From: Globisporangium splendens
Taxonomy: Eukaryota > Oomycota > Peronosporomycetes > Pythiales > Pythiaceae
Length of the DNA: 64,000 nt
Direction of reading: 5' to 3'
Assembly: GCA_006386115.1 (NCBI GenBank)
Contig: VFIW01000042.1
Coordinates: 434,001-498,000, forward strand
The translations under genes and the position numbers were made by a program. Position 1 is the stretch's first letter. Every line of letters starts with the position of its first letter. The notes under the pieces are model-generated. The model ran no database searches, was not told the origin of the DNA, and saw nothing but the letters and a program-made list of their open reading frames with translations. This document shows, in pieces, positions 30,681-41,100 of the stretch.

Positions 30681-31488
30681 GTGGAAATAGTGCATGAACT
30701 GCAACATCTCACTATCGAAGAAAGTACCCAGCGTGTGTGGTCAGCGTGTGTGATGCAAGTGCGGGCCGTGGCTCATCGGATGAGAACGCTCAAAGGAGAA
30801 AAGATCAATGCAACGTGCCTGAGCCAACTGCTCAGCGTACTGGAGAGACAAGACTTGTCGCGCCAAATGGAAGCATGGCATTTGTATTTCGATGGAGGTG
30901 CACGCGGCAACCCAGGTCCAGGAGGCAGCGGATGGGCACTCATCTTCCTGAATGAACACAGCAATCAATGGGAACTCAAAGCATGCGGCTATGCGTACAT
31001 GGGACCAGAAGTCACGGACAATTGGTGCGAGTACAGCGCACTGAAAGATGGTCTGGCATACAGTGCACACTACCTACACCATTATGAAGTCAAGATGGAA
31101 GTCTTCAGAGATAGCCAAGCGATTATCGCAGCCCAGAACGGGTTCTCCTGAATGCACCGGGCCGAGTTGCAGCCACTAGCAGTTCGGGTAAATCAAATCA
31201 TCGCCAACTTTGCGTGGACCTCCTGGAATCACACAAAACGAGAACAAAACAAGATGGCCGATCTTCTCGCCAACATGGGAATGAACTCCAAGAATGCGAA
31301 GATACTCACCGACGAATCGCGGGGAAATGATCAAGTTCTTCTGTCCCAAATCGCAGCTCTACTCGACAATGAAATCGGTGCCACACCGTCAAAGCTTAGA
31401 AACACCTCACTGTCAGCAGTGTTAATGAGACTCAGGAATTCTTCATCTGTATGAAGATCATAGGTTCAATAGAATCACCTTCTCTCTC
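30681..31488 (+). mobile_element. LINE fragment with RNase H domain, inverted copy
   Basis: From 30764 to 31488 this is the reverse complement of 26494-27218, apparently without a mismatch, including the same TGA inside RNase H (31149-31151). It extends a further ~83 bp at the 5' side, where the frame continues upstream (LTIEESTQRVWSACVMQV), so it is a slightly longer 5'-truncated copy of the same element. Its 3' end stops in the same CTTCTCTCTCC tract. I could not find a clear target duplication here. Confidence 0.85.
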
Positions 31489-31760
31489 CCTCAATCTCCT
31501 ATTTAACACTGTGGAAGTACACAAAATCTGGAACCCTGTGCAGTTTTGTATGTTGGATATGATAAATACAGAATTTAGAACTTCAAAATCCAATCTCTGT
31601 CAGGAGGTCCTTCAGAAGCGGAAAATACAGCGCTGACTGGATGGCGCCGAGCGCCATTTATGCGTATCTACAGATTCAGATGGCATACAAATTGCTACGG
31701 GAATCCCTCCCAACATTAGCAGACACCCACGAATCACAGGTAACTGACTGTCTGTTTATC
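31489..31760 (+). other. possible first exon cut by an LTR
   Basis: An ATG at 31641 starts MAPSAIYAYLQIQMAYKLL and stays open to a CAG|GTAACTGAC splice-donor-like site at ~31739-31740, 21 bp before the reversed LTR. It could be the first exon of a gene whose intron received the LTR, but no second exon is visible. Confidence 0.2.
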
Positions 31761-32365
31761 TGTAAGAGGCTATCCGAGACAGCCTCAAACTCAGCACGCA
31801 CGCTTGCGCTTGAGAGGAAGACTTGAGAGGAACTTGGCAAAAATGCAACTGAATTGAAATGAGCTTATGGTTCCTGACACTGCATGTAAAACACCACTAG
31901 GACTTCCTAGAGGTTTTATAACTAAAACCTAAACATGCACAATAAAACCTATGAATATGATATATAAAACCTTGGGTACACTGAGGTTGAACCCAGGGGA
32001 TCTTCGAGAAACTTGAACTTGAAGTACCGCGGGGATTCTCTGCAAAGTGATTGGCTCTGCCACTCACTTCAGACGGTAGAGACACGTCGCTCTCATCACC
32101 AGTGCAGTTTCCCCAAGTAGGAACCATCATTCACATGTCTAGAGTACGGTTGTGCGTAATCACGCCGAATCTCAATGATTGCGAGCGACCAACACTCAAC
32201 TCAGACACAGATAGCTCTGACGTCAGACGATGACGTCACCTGTGAATGTGGGGATCACTTTATGTGTTTACCAATATCTTCGCACCCACAATGCACTTCC
32301 ACAAGGTGGTGTGTGACACACACAAAGAGCCACCTTGCATGTAATGGCAGCCTTAGCCCATTACA
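31761..32365 (-). repeat. LTR, reversed, solo
   Basis: 605 bp, TGTAAGAGGC...CCCATTACA, the reverse complement of the LTR bounding 36342-43782. It matches the 5' LTR variant (TTGTGGAAGTGCATTGTGGG) better than the 3' one. Flanking 5-mers (TTATC and ACAAC) are not a target duplication, so it is not a simple solo insertion. Confidence 0.9.
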
Positions 32366-32370
32366 ACAAC

Positions 32371-32779
32371 TGTAACAGGGTAGCCTGTTACACAGTTCGC
32401 AACTATGCGAATAATCACAGTGCTACACTTCACTGTGAGCATTGACTTAAGTACGAAGTCGTACTTAAGAAGAGACGAACTATTGCCTCACACAGGCAAC
32501 ACTTTGTGAGCAGCCTATTGGCCAATATTATTGAGGATCTCTTTTATTGTCCAATCAGAGTGTAGGAATTGTAGGAAATTCTGTGAGCTAATGGTTTTTG
32601 GTCCAATCACATCAATTAGGCTAGGGACTAATTCGACGTAATCTCACTCTCAAATTTACCACCAATTGCATACGTCTTTATTCAATTGGGAACGACTCAA
32701 GCCTGTCTTGAGTCGTTCATAGCACGTTTCCTCAACGCACACCTGCGGTGTACGCAGTTGTAACAGCCACCCGGTTACA
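32371..32779 (+). repeat. 409-bp LTR of the truncated element
   Basis: Begins TGTAACAGGG and ends CCCGGTTACA. Contains two perfect 10-bp-stem palindromes at 32447-32468 (TTAAGTACGA/TCGTACTTAA) and 32692-32716 (ACGACTCAAG/CTTGAGTCGT) and CCAAT motifs. Unrelated in sequence to the ~605-bp LTRs nearby. Confidence 0.8.
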
Positions 32780-32781
32780 CC

Positions 32782-32799
32782 TGGTAGCACTTCGTAGTC
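32782..32799 (+). other. primer-binding site
   Basis: TGGTAGCACTTCGTAGTC two bases after the LTR, identical to the site at 36953. It would pair with a tRNA ending GCTACCA; the tRNA is not identified. Confidence 0.7.
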
Positions 32800-32868
32800 C
32801 TTCCAACTCCTATTCGCTCAGTTACGCGTAACTGAGTGCGGCTCTGACTGAGAGTCTCCATCGAAGTA

Positions 32869-33894
32869 ATGGACTCCGATGGTGGTCAGACGTGGCAGTC
32901 TGCCGAGATCAGGCTCGAGGACTGTCCACACCTCAGCATTCATGAGTGGAATGCTTTGGGCCGAATCGCAAGTGTTGTAGGCGAGCGCGTCGTTCTGGCG
33001 ATGCTCCAGACACTCTCCCCGGACGAACACCACAATGCAGTCGTCGGCTACATGGCGAAAGAGATTGAGCAGCAGTTGGCTGCTGCTCCTCGCGGCGCTC
33101 GCGTCGAGTCTCTGAAAGTCGACGTGGCTCGCCACAAAGGAGGAGATGGTGAACCACTCCTCCGTTGGTTGGTTGAGCTCGACGCTGCCGTGCTCGCGCG
33201 CCAGATCCACGATCCGGCGCTGCAAGTGTCGTTCGCGATGAGCTGTCTTGGCGGTCGCGCCAAGACATGGGCTTAAGGACGCAGACTGCACGATCCGTCT
33301 GCATTCCTGACGTACGAAGACTTCAAGTCGGAGCTCAAGCTCACGTTTGAACCCCCGAAGAACGAATTCAGATGTTTGTCTGAGTTCCTGGACTTGCGTC
33401 AGGGTAAGCTTGACATCCAAGCTTACTCTCAGAAGGCGCGATATTTGGTGTCGAATATCGTGCTCGCACCAGTTGCGATGGCTACGCAAGTGGCAGTGTA
33501 CATGAAGGGACTGAACGACGGTCCCATCAAGACGTACCTGTTTCGGGATCATCCTGAAACCCTGGAGGACGCTATCTCGCGTAGCATCCAGGAGGACTTC
33601 AGTTTGAAGCAAACTCGGCTTCACACTAACCCACAACGAGGGTTCAGACCCTTCGTTGCGCGGCCTCAACGCGGAGGTGGTCCGGAACCGATGGACTTGT
33701 CGGCAGCGGCTGCTTCGCCAGCGAAGCAGTCGAGCAGGAAGAAGTCGCTCCGATGCAATCGGTGCGGGAAGAATGGGCACTTCGCCTATGAGTGCATGGC
33801 GCCGCATCCGGTGTCACGTTCACAGCGGACTGGATCGTCCGCTGACCATCGCAGCCAACAGAGTCTGCACTCTGTTGATGCAAAAACGAAGTGA
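32869..33894 (+). pseudogene. gag of the truncated Ty3/gypsy element
   Basis: Gag polyprotein with a Retrotrans_gag-type core (FEPPKNEFRCLSEFLDLRQ region near 33345-33410) and a nucleocapsid CCHC knuckle, CNRCGKNGHFAYEC, near 33756-33797. An in-frame TAA at 33274-33276 follows KTWA, where the intact sister element has WAYGKRL, so a Tyr codon was lost. The frame ends at TGA 33892-33894, just inside the region that should be the frameshift site. Confidence 0.85.
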
Positions 33895-33921
33895 ACCAGT
33901 AGGCGCGGGGCGGCCTACTGG
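33882..33921 (+). promoter_or_regulatory. decayed -1 frameshift signal
   Basis: AAAAAC (33882-33887), one A shorter than the slippery AAAAAAC in the sister element, an 8-nt spacer, then a stem CCAGTAGG (33896-33903) pairing with CCTACTGG (33914-33921). The missing A explains why gag and pol are in a different relative frame here. Confidence 0.7.
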
Positions 33922-36341
33922 ATCTGCGATCGTACATGCCGACATCGGTCATGTGCGACTCGCAGCCCCAGGTGAGACTGCGTCTTGCCACAATTTGCAG
34001 AGTGATAAGCAGCTTATCACTCTGAGATTTCGCCCGCATGGTACTAGTAATGCCATGCGCGCGCTGTTTGATACGGGAGCATCCAACAACTTTGTGAGGG
34101 CACAAAGCTTGTTGAGGATGAGGTTCGTGGAGGTCGAGACTCCGCGAAGTGAGTTGTCTGTCAGGCTTGCTACGGGAGCAACCGTGACAGTGCTGAAGCG
34201 TGTGATTCGCATACGCTTCAGCGCGGAAGGAATGTCGTGCGAGGACGATTTCATCGTTCTCGACTTGGACGACAAATTTGATGTTATCTTGGGCATCCCA
34301 TGGATGTCCAAGCACAAACCCACGATCGACTGGCACAACCTGTCGATCGGATGGAAGAAGCAGCATGTCGTGGACATTGCTACAGTGTGCAATTGTCCTG
34401 TAAGCAGTCCGAGCGTGTCAGTGGACACACTCGCGCAATCCCGCAGTTCGGTGGAGAGCGATGGCCCCATCAGTTCTGTGCGCGATTTCGCGGCGATAAT
34501 CGCTCGCAATTGTCAAGTTAGACAAAATGACATCGCATCAGCACGTCTGCTGAGCGACAATGGAGCTCGCATGAGCGATAAAGACCGCCATGCCGAGCAG
34601 AAGGAATATTCACACACGGGCGATAAAGACCGCCGTTTAGTGCAAGAAGTATCCGATCAGACGACGAACACGTCTGGTCGCGAAGAAGAGGTATCCACAC
34701 GATCATCTGATATGGCAGAGATCGTGAGAGCGCGCGGCGCACCCACCGCTCCATTGCGCAAGAAGTCGACAAGTGGTCGGATCGCTTCCACCACTTGTCA
34801 TCATCAGAAGAGGTTTGATGGTGAGGAAGACAACGTCGAGAGGATCGGCGTCTTGGCGAAAACGGAGACTGGATTAGCTACCCAGTCCCTGGCTGTCTGC
34901 AATCCTCCGAAATTGGGTTCGCAGATTGTCGCTCTTCCAGCTCTGAGCTGGAGGAAGTTTGTGAGGGACTTGCGCAGTGGTGAGGTAGAACAAGTCTGCA
35001 TCATCGTGGACGAAGGAGAGACCGTGGACATCCGAGAGCAGATATCCACGCTGTCGGTCGAGAGTAGCACACTCGACTCTTCTTCCGCTGAGGGCGAGAG
35101 CGTTCTCAGCGAGAAGACGAAGGTTGAGCGCTTCACAGCGCAGTGTTGGGAGTCGCTGAAGGCGACGTCTCCCTATTACGAAGAGCTCTGGGAATTCGCT
35201 GACGTCTTCCCAGAGGAGGTGCCGTGTGAGCTCCCGAAAGACAAAGGGACTCAGCACGAGATTGACCTCGTGCCAGGCACGAAGTATTGTGTGACGCGAC
35301 AGTGGCCACTGCCGCAGGATTAAGTCAAGGCGATTGACGAGTTTTTCGAAGCTCGTCACAAGGCAGGACATGTGCGTGAGTCCATCTCACCGCACTCAAG
35401 TCCGACATTCCGTGTCAAGAAAGCCACAGGAGGATGGAGGATCGTTCACGCTTTCAACAAGCTGAACGCTGCGACGATACCGGCGCAAACGCCGATACCG
35501 CGGAAGGATGTCATCATCGATGGCATGAGCGGGAGCACTGTGTTCAGTGCTCTCGATTTGCGTGACGGATTCTATCAGATCCTCATGCGTGAGAAGGACA
35601 TCTCTCTCACGGCAGTCAGCACGCCAAGCGGCATGCTGTGGGAATGGCTCGTGATGCCGCAGGGGCTGAAGAACGCTCCTGCGACCTTCAACAGCTGTGT
35701 CACTCATCTCCTGCGTTCGGTGCGCGATTTTGCACCGAGCTATTCCGATGATGTGTTCATCCACAGCAAGGCTGAAGATGGGAAGTCTGAAGTCGAAGTG
35801 CATAAGATGCACCTTTGCAAAGTCCTAGAGCTCATGCGTCTGCACAAGCTCTACGCGAATCTGAAGAAATGCACCTTCGGTGCGAGTGAGATCCCCGTTC
35901 TTGGTTGTTTCGTCAGCAAGAACGGTGTACGCCCTGATCCGGAAAAGATCAAGGCGATAGTTGAGTGGTCCCCACCCAACAATGTGAAGGATCTTCGCAA
36001 GTTCCTGGGACTTGCGACGTATCTGCATAAGTACTCACGTAACTATGCAGTGATCTCGAGACCTCTTTCTCAGCTGCTGAAGAAAGGTGTTGACTGGCGC
36101 TGGACACCGCAGCGCCAAGAGTCATTTGAGACAGTCAAAAGGAGTTTGACTGAGGCGCCTGTGTTAGCCATCGCTGACCACAGCCGCGCATTCCACGTCG
36201 TGTGCGATGCCAGCGATTTTGCAATCGGCTGCGCATTGATGCAACGCGATCACGAGGAGCGTGATCGAGTTGTCTATTACCAGTCTCGCCAGCTGCGACC
36301 AGCTGAGCGCAATTACCCAGTGCATGACAAGGAGCTCCTTG
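33886..36341 (+). pseudogene. pol of the truncated Ty3/gypsy element
   Basis: Protease (LFDTGASNNFVR, ~34066), linker, reverse transcriptase with YSDDVFIHS (~35740) in place of the usual Y-x-DD with aromatic/Phe as in the sister's YFDDIF, and the beginning of RNase H (HVVCDASDFAIGCALMQ, ~36197). A TAA at 35321-35323 follows PLPQD, where the sister has KEQ, consistent with a C-to-T change in a Gln codon. Integrase and 3' LTR are absent. Non-functional. Confidence 0.85.
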
Positions 36342-36950
36342 TGTAATGGGCTAAGGCTGCCATTACATGCAAGGTGGCTCTTTGTGTGTGTCACACACCA
36401 CCTTGTGGAAGTGCATTGTGGGTGTGAAGATATTGGGTGAAACACATAAAAGTGATCCCCACATGCACAGGTGACGTCATCGTCTGACGTCAGAGCTATC
36501 CGTGTCTGAGTTGAGTGTTGGTCGCTCGCAATCATTGAGATTCGGCGTGATTACGCACAACAGTACTCTAGACACGTGAATGATGGTTCCTACTTGGGAA
36601 ACTGCACTGGTGATGAGACCGACGTGTCTCTGCCACCTAAAGTGAGTGGCTGTAGCCAATCACTTTGCAGGGAATTTTCCACGGGACTTCAAGTTCAAGC
36701 TTCTCGAAGATCTCGTGGGTTCAACCTCAGTGTACCCAAGGTTTTATATATCAGATTCATATGTTTTATTGTGCATGTTTAGGTTTTAGTTATAAAACCT
36801 CTAGGAGCCCTAGTGGTGTTTTACATGTAGTGTCAGGAACCATAAGCTCATTTCAATTCAGTTGCATTTTTGCCAAGTTCCTCTCAAGTCTTCCTCTTCA
36901 AGCGCAAGCGTGCGTGCCGTGTTTGAGGCTGTCTCGGATAGCCTCTTACA
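36342..36950 (+). repeat. 5' LTR of the chromodomain element
   Basis: 609 bp, TGTAATGGGC...CCTCTTACA. It includes a TTTTATATATC TATA-like box near 36744 and a start-proximal inverted repeat (TGTAATGG/CCATTACA, 36342-36367). Confidence 0.92.
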
Positions 36951-36952
36951 CC

Positions 36953-36970
36953 TGGTAGCACTTCGTAGTC
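36953..36970 (+). other. primer-binding site
   Basis: TGGTAGCACTTCGTAGTC, two bases after the LTR, same as in the truncated element. The cognate tRNA should end in GCTACCA. Confidence 0.75.
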
Positions 36971-37057
36971 CTTCCAACGACCAAGTCAAGAGTCTGCATA
37001 GGCCGCTTGTGTAGCGTGCGCGGACACTCCAAGACCCCTGTCCGATTGTGAGAAACA

Positions 37058-38101
37058 ATGGAAGGGATTGAGACGCCGATGGGCTCGATGCCTGGAGAGA
37101 CCATGGAGCTGACGAATGAGCATTTTCCTCATTTGTCGAGCCACGAGTGGGCAGCCCTCGAGCGTATGCGAGCGGTCATCGGTGAGGCAGCTGTGATCAG
37201 CTTGCTGAGATCAGCGTCACCGGATGAGCAGAGGAACGCGGCTACGAGCTTCATGCATCACGAGATCATGAACTCTCATCGACAGCCCGCAACTCCTGTC
37301 ACGACGATGAGAGTGGCACCTCTGAAGCTCGATGTATCTCCGTACCGTGGAGGAGAGAACGAACCTCTAGCGAGATGGTTCGTTGAGTTGGATGCAGCGA
37401 TCACTGCAAGACAACTACGGGACCCAATGCAGCAAGTGTTGTTTGCGATGTCAAGCCTTGCGGGTCGAGCGAAGAGTTGGGCGTATGGGAAGCGATTGGC
37501 GGAGCCACATTGCTTCTACGACCTGGACGACTTCAAGCGAGAGCTGAAGAAGGCTTTTGAGCCTCCGCAGAGCGAATTTCGGGCTCGCGCAGAGTTCTTA
37601 AAGCTTCGTCAGGGTAAATACGACCTACACTCGTACGCTCAACGAGCACGATACCTCGTGTCAAGTATCGTGAATGAGCCGATTGATGCCTCAACGCAAG
37701 TTGTGACATTCATGGCAGGGCTCAATGACGGTCCGATTCGGAACCAGCTGTTCCGCGAGTACCCCAAGACGCTGGATGAAGCCATCGAGCGAGCGATGCA
37801 AGAAGAATTCAGCATCAAGCAAGCCAAGTTCAACGGTTTCGGCCCTCGTCCTGTTCGACAACACGCAGTCACACACGACGGTCCAGAACCGATGGACATC
37901 TCGTATGCCGATGCGACTACAAGCAGATACCCACGCAATGACGGGAAGTGTTTCCGTTGCGGCAAGCCCGGTCACATCGCGAGAAATTGCAAGGTGTCCT
38001 TGCCAAGCCAGCAAGCGACACACGGTTCGCAATCGAATCGACCAGGCAGAGGCCGGCGATTCGAGCGTTCCCAACAGCCAAAAAACGGGAACGGCCAGTA
38101 G
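37058..38101 (+). CDS. Gag polyprotein
   Basis: 347 aa. A helical capsid-like region (Retrotrans_gag type, ARWFVELDAAI to RAEFLKLRQGKYDLHSYAQ, ~100-205) is followed by a single nucleocapsid zinc knuckle CFRCGKPGHIARNC (~298-311, C-x2-C-x4-H-x4-C) and a basic tail. It forms the virus-like particle and packages the element RNA. The stop TAG (38099-38101) lies inside the stem of the frameshift structure, and the start is 88 nt after the primer site. No break seen, so this copy could still supply Gag in trans. Confidence 0.9.
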   Translation: MEGIETPMGSMPGETMELTNEHFPHLSSHEWAALERMRAVIGEAAVISLLRSASPDEQRNAATSFMHHEIMNSHRQPATPVTTMRVAPLKLDVSPYRGGENEPLARWFVELDAAITARQLRDPMQQVLFAMSSLAGRAKSWAYGKRLAEPHCFYDLDDFKRELKKAFEPPQSEFRARAEFLKLRQGKYDLHSYAQRARYLVSSIVNEPIDASTQVVTFMAGLNDGPIRNQLFREYPKTLDEAIERAMQEEFSIKQAKFNGFGPRPVRQHAVTHDGPEPMDISYADATTSRYPRNDGKCFRCGKPGHIARNCKVSLPSQQATHGSQSNRPGRGRRFERSQQPKNGNGQ

Positions 38102-38120
38102 GAGCGGGGCTCCCTACTGG
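38080..38120 (+). promoter_or_regulatory. -1 programmed frameshift signal
   Basis: Slippery heptamer A-AAA-AAC at 38080-38086 in the gag frame, 8-nt spacer (38087-38094), then a stem-loop: CCAGTAGG with AGC (38095-38105) pairing with GCT and CCTACTGG (38109-38120) around a GGG loop, with one bulged C. After a -1 slip the frame reads KKRERPVGAG into protease. The gag stop codon is within the stem. Confidence 0.85.
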
Positions 38121-41100
38121 GCGAACAAAGAGTTCTGTGAATGTCGTGGAAGCGCAGAACTCTTGCCCCGGTGTGCGCAACGCACATGAAGTTTCCGCGA
38201 ACAGATGTGAGCGTGTCGAGCAAGAGCCAGCCTTGATAGTCCACAAGGTTAAGGTAGATGGTTACTCAGAACCTCTACGGGCTCTTGTAGACACGGGTGC
38301 GTCGAACAATTTTGTCCGCACACAAGTGGTGAGAAGGCAAGGTTTGGACCTGCCTATCTCGAACAAGGAAATGATCGTTCGCTTAGCGAATGGATCGAAA
38401 GTGACGATGCCTAAGCGCGTGTTGCGTATGGCAATCGAATGTGATGATTTCCGAGGCGAAGATGAGTTTATTCTACTCGACCTCGATGACAAGTTTGATC
38501 TGATTCTGGGAATGCCCTGGTTGAGAAGGTACCAACCGAGCATTGACTGGAAGAAGAAGAAGATCAGCGTCGACAAGCAAGTCGACGGAGACCTCAGCTG
38601 CCAGGCAGCAAGAGAGGTGATTTGGGCATATACATCTGTTGAAGATGTGTCTAACGAGAGTCAGGCGTGCGATGGCCCCTCACACTCAAATGACAAGCCC
38701 GTGAAGACCACTGGAGGTGGAGTAGTCAGGCGCCAGAAAAAGACTGCTCCTGTAGCCAAGAGCGATGAAGAGTTCCGCTCTGGCAGGGTTAAAGAAGACA
38801 AGAAGACCGACGAAGAAGAACGAAGATCTGCAAGCGTCCCTGATCAAGACACAAGAAAGGCAGAAGATGAAGTGAAGCGACAAGAACAAGCCACTTCAAG
38901 CGAATATGTGAACGTCGCAGTCTACAATGAAGAAGGCGACAGCCAGACAGTGCGTCACGTACAAGTGGAAAATCCTCCAAGTCTGGCTCAAGAATTGATT
39001 TCCTTGCCGTTGATGAGCAAGAAGACGCTTAAGCGTAGCCTGGCGAAAGGCGAAATTTCGCAAATTTGTGCGATCGTCGATGAAGTTGCCGACGATGTCA
39101 TCAACACTGCGTTAGATGAGAGGACACGGAAGGAGAGGTTTGATGAGCAGTCGTGGGACGCTCTAAAGACAAACCCCGTGTATGGACTTGTCAAGGAATA
39201 TGCTGACATATTTCCAGACAAAGTGCCGGACGAATTGCCGCAGGACAGAGGCATTCGTCACGAGATAGATGTACTTCCGGGAACGAAGTACTGTATCGCG
39301 AGGCAATGGCCGCTACCGAAGGAACAAGTCGATGCGATCGACGAGTTCTTCGCGCAGCGACAGAAGGCTGGCCATGTGCGGGAGAGCAAGTCTCCGCACT
39401 GTAGTCCCACCTTCTGTGTGAAGAAGGCCACAGGCGGTTGGCGCATTGTTCACGCATTCAACAAATTGAATGATGCGACCATACCTGCTCAGACCCCAGT
39501 TCCACGAAAGGATATGATCCTTGATGGAATGGTTGGCAGCACTGTCTTTAGCGCGATCGATCTGAAAGACGGGTTCTACCAGATTCGAATGCGCGAGAGC
39601 GATGTACCATTTACAGCAGTTAGCACCCCTAGTGGTATGCTGTGGGAGTGGATGGTGATGCCACAAGGTCTGAAGAACGCACCAGCAACTTTCAACAGAA
39701 TGGTCGCGAATGTACTTCGTCCATTGAGAGAGTTTGCACCGAGCTACTTTGACGACATATTCGTTCACAGCAAGGCCTCGGAAGGGAAGAAAGATGTCGA
39801 TGTTCATCTTGAACATCTTCGTCAAGTCTTTCAAGTTATGCGTGAGAACAAACTGTACGCTAACTCGAAGAAATGCATCTTCTTCGCCCCCGAGATCCCT
39901 GTACTCGGTTGCTTTGTTGGCAAGAATGGCGTTCGGGTCGATCCTGAGAAGGTCAAGTCTATCGACGATTGGCCTATTCCTCAGAACGTCAAACAGCTAC
40001 GTCAGTGGCTGGGTTTGACCAACTATTTGCACAAATACACGCGCAACTATGCAGCGTTAGTGCAACCCCTCACGAGTCTTTTGAAGAAAGATAATGAGTG
40101 GGAATGGCCAGAGGAACATCAGGCAGCGTTTGCCGAAGTAAAGAAGAGCTTAAGAGAAGCTCCTGTCCTAGCTCTCGCAGACCATGAGAAGCCGTTCCAT
40201 GCAGTCTGCGATGCGAGCGACTATGCCATCGGGTGTGCACTGATGCAACACGATGATGAGGGCAAAGAAAGAGTTGTGTCGTATCAGTCACGACAACTCA
40301 GGCCCGCAGAGAGGAACTATCCGGTCCATGACAAGGAACTATTGGCCATGAAGTATGCATTGGCAAAGTTCCGAGTCTATTTGCTTGGTGAAAAGCAGTT
40401 CGCTATTTACACTGATCACGCATCACTGCGGACAGCTGTAAAGACGCCTCACCTATCGCAAAGAATGGCAAGATGGTTTTCCTTCTTCGCTGAGTACAAC
40501 TTTGTTGTACATTATAAGCCCGGCAAGTCAAACATTCTTGCCGATGCGCTGTCAAGACGTCCGGATTATGACCCGAAGAACAAGAGTGACGACACGAACG
40601 GAGCGTGCCGACTCTGTGAAGACGTCAACGCGATTGCTACGGGAGTGACAAGCACAGTCCAAGAAGAGATCACTGAGGGATACAAGCAAGACGAAGCATG
40701 CCGAGAACTGATCAAGTATTTCAAGAATCCCTCAGAGAAGGCACTCCAAAGCCTCCCACCAAGAGCAAGATCGCGTGTTCACCGTTACAGCATGCACAAT
40801 GAGCTGCTGTACTATACGGTTGACGAAGGGGATCCAGCGAGGATCGTTGTCCCCAACGACGAAGGTCTGCGTCATCGACTCTTGTACGAGTATCATGACG
40901 GTCCTTCGAGTGGCCATCTCGGACGTGAGAAAACGTTTCTCAACTTGTCTCGAGATTACTACTGACCTCACATGTACAAGTGGGTTCGCAAGTATGTGCG
41001 TACTTGCGAAGTGTGCCAAAGAGTTAAGCCATCCGGCTCTACTCGGGCCCCACTTCGTTCATTGGCTGTCCCTCAGGACAGTTGGAAGTCTGTGAGTATG

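Larger units (their letters stand above)
32371..36341 (+). mobile_element. truncated Ty3/gypsy element (second family)
   Basis: 5' LTR (32371-32779), primer-binding site (32782), gag and protease-RT up to the end of the conserved ERNYPVHDKELL motif of RNase H, where it is cut by the LTR at 36342. It is inactive: stops at 33274 (gag), 35321 (pol) and a lost base in the frameshift site. Related to but clearly different from the element at 36342-43782. Confidence 0.9.

Noticed and set aside
32447..32716. Palindromes in the 409-bp LTR as a CRISPR-like array
   Set aside because: They are two unrelated inverted repeats with no regular spacing.
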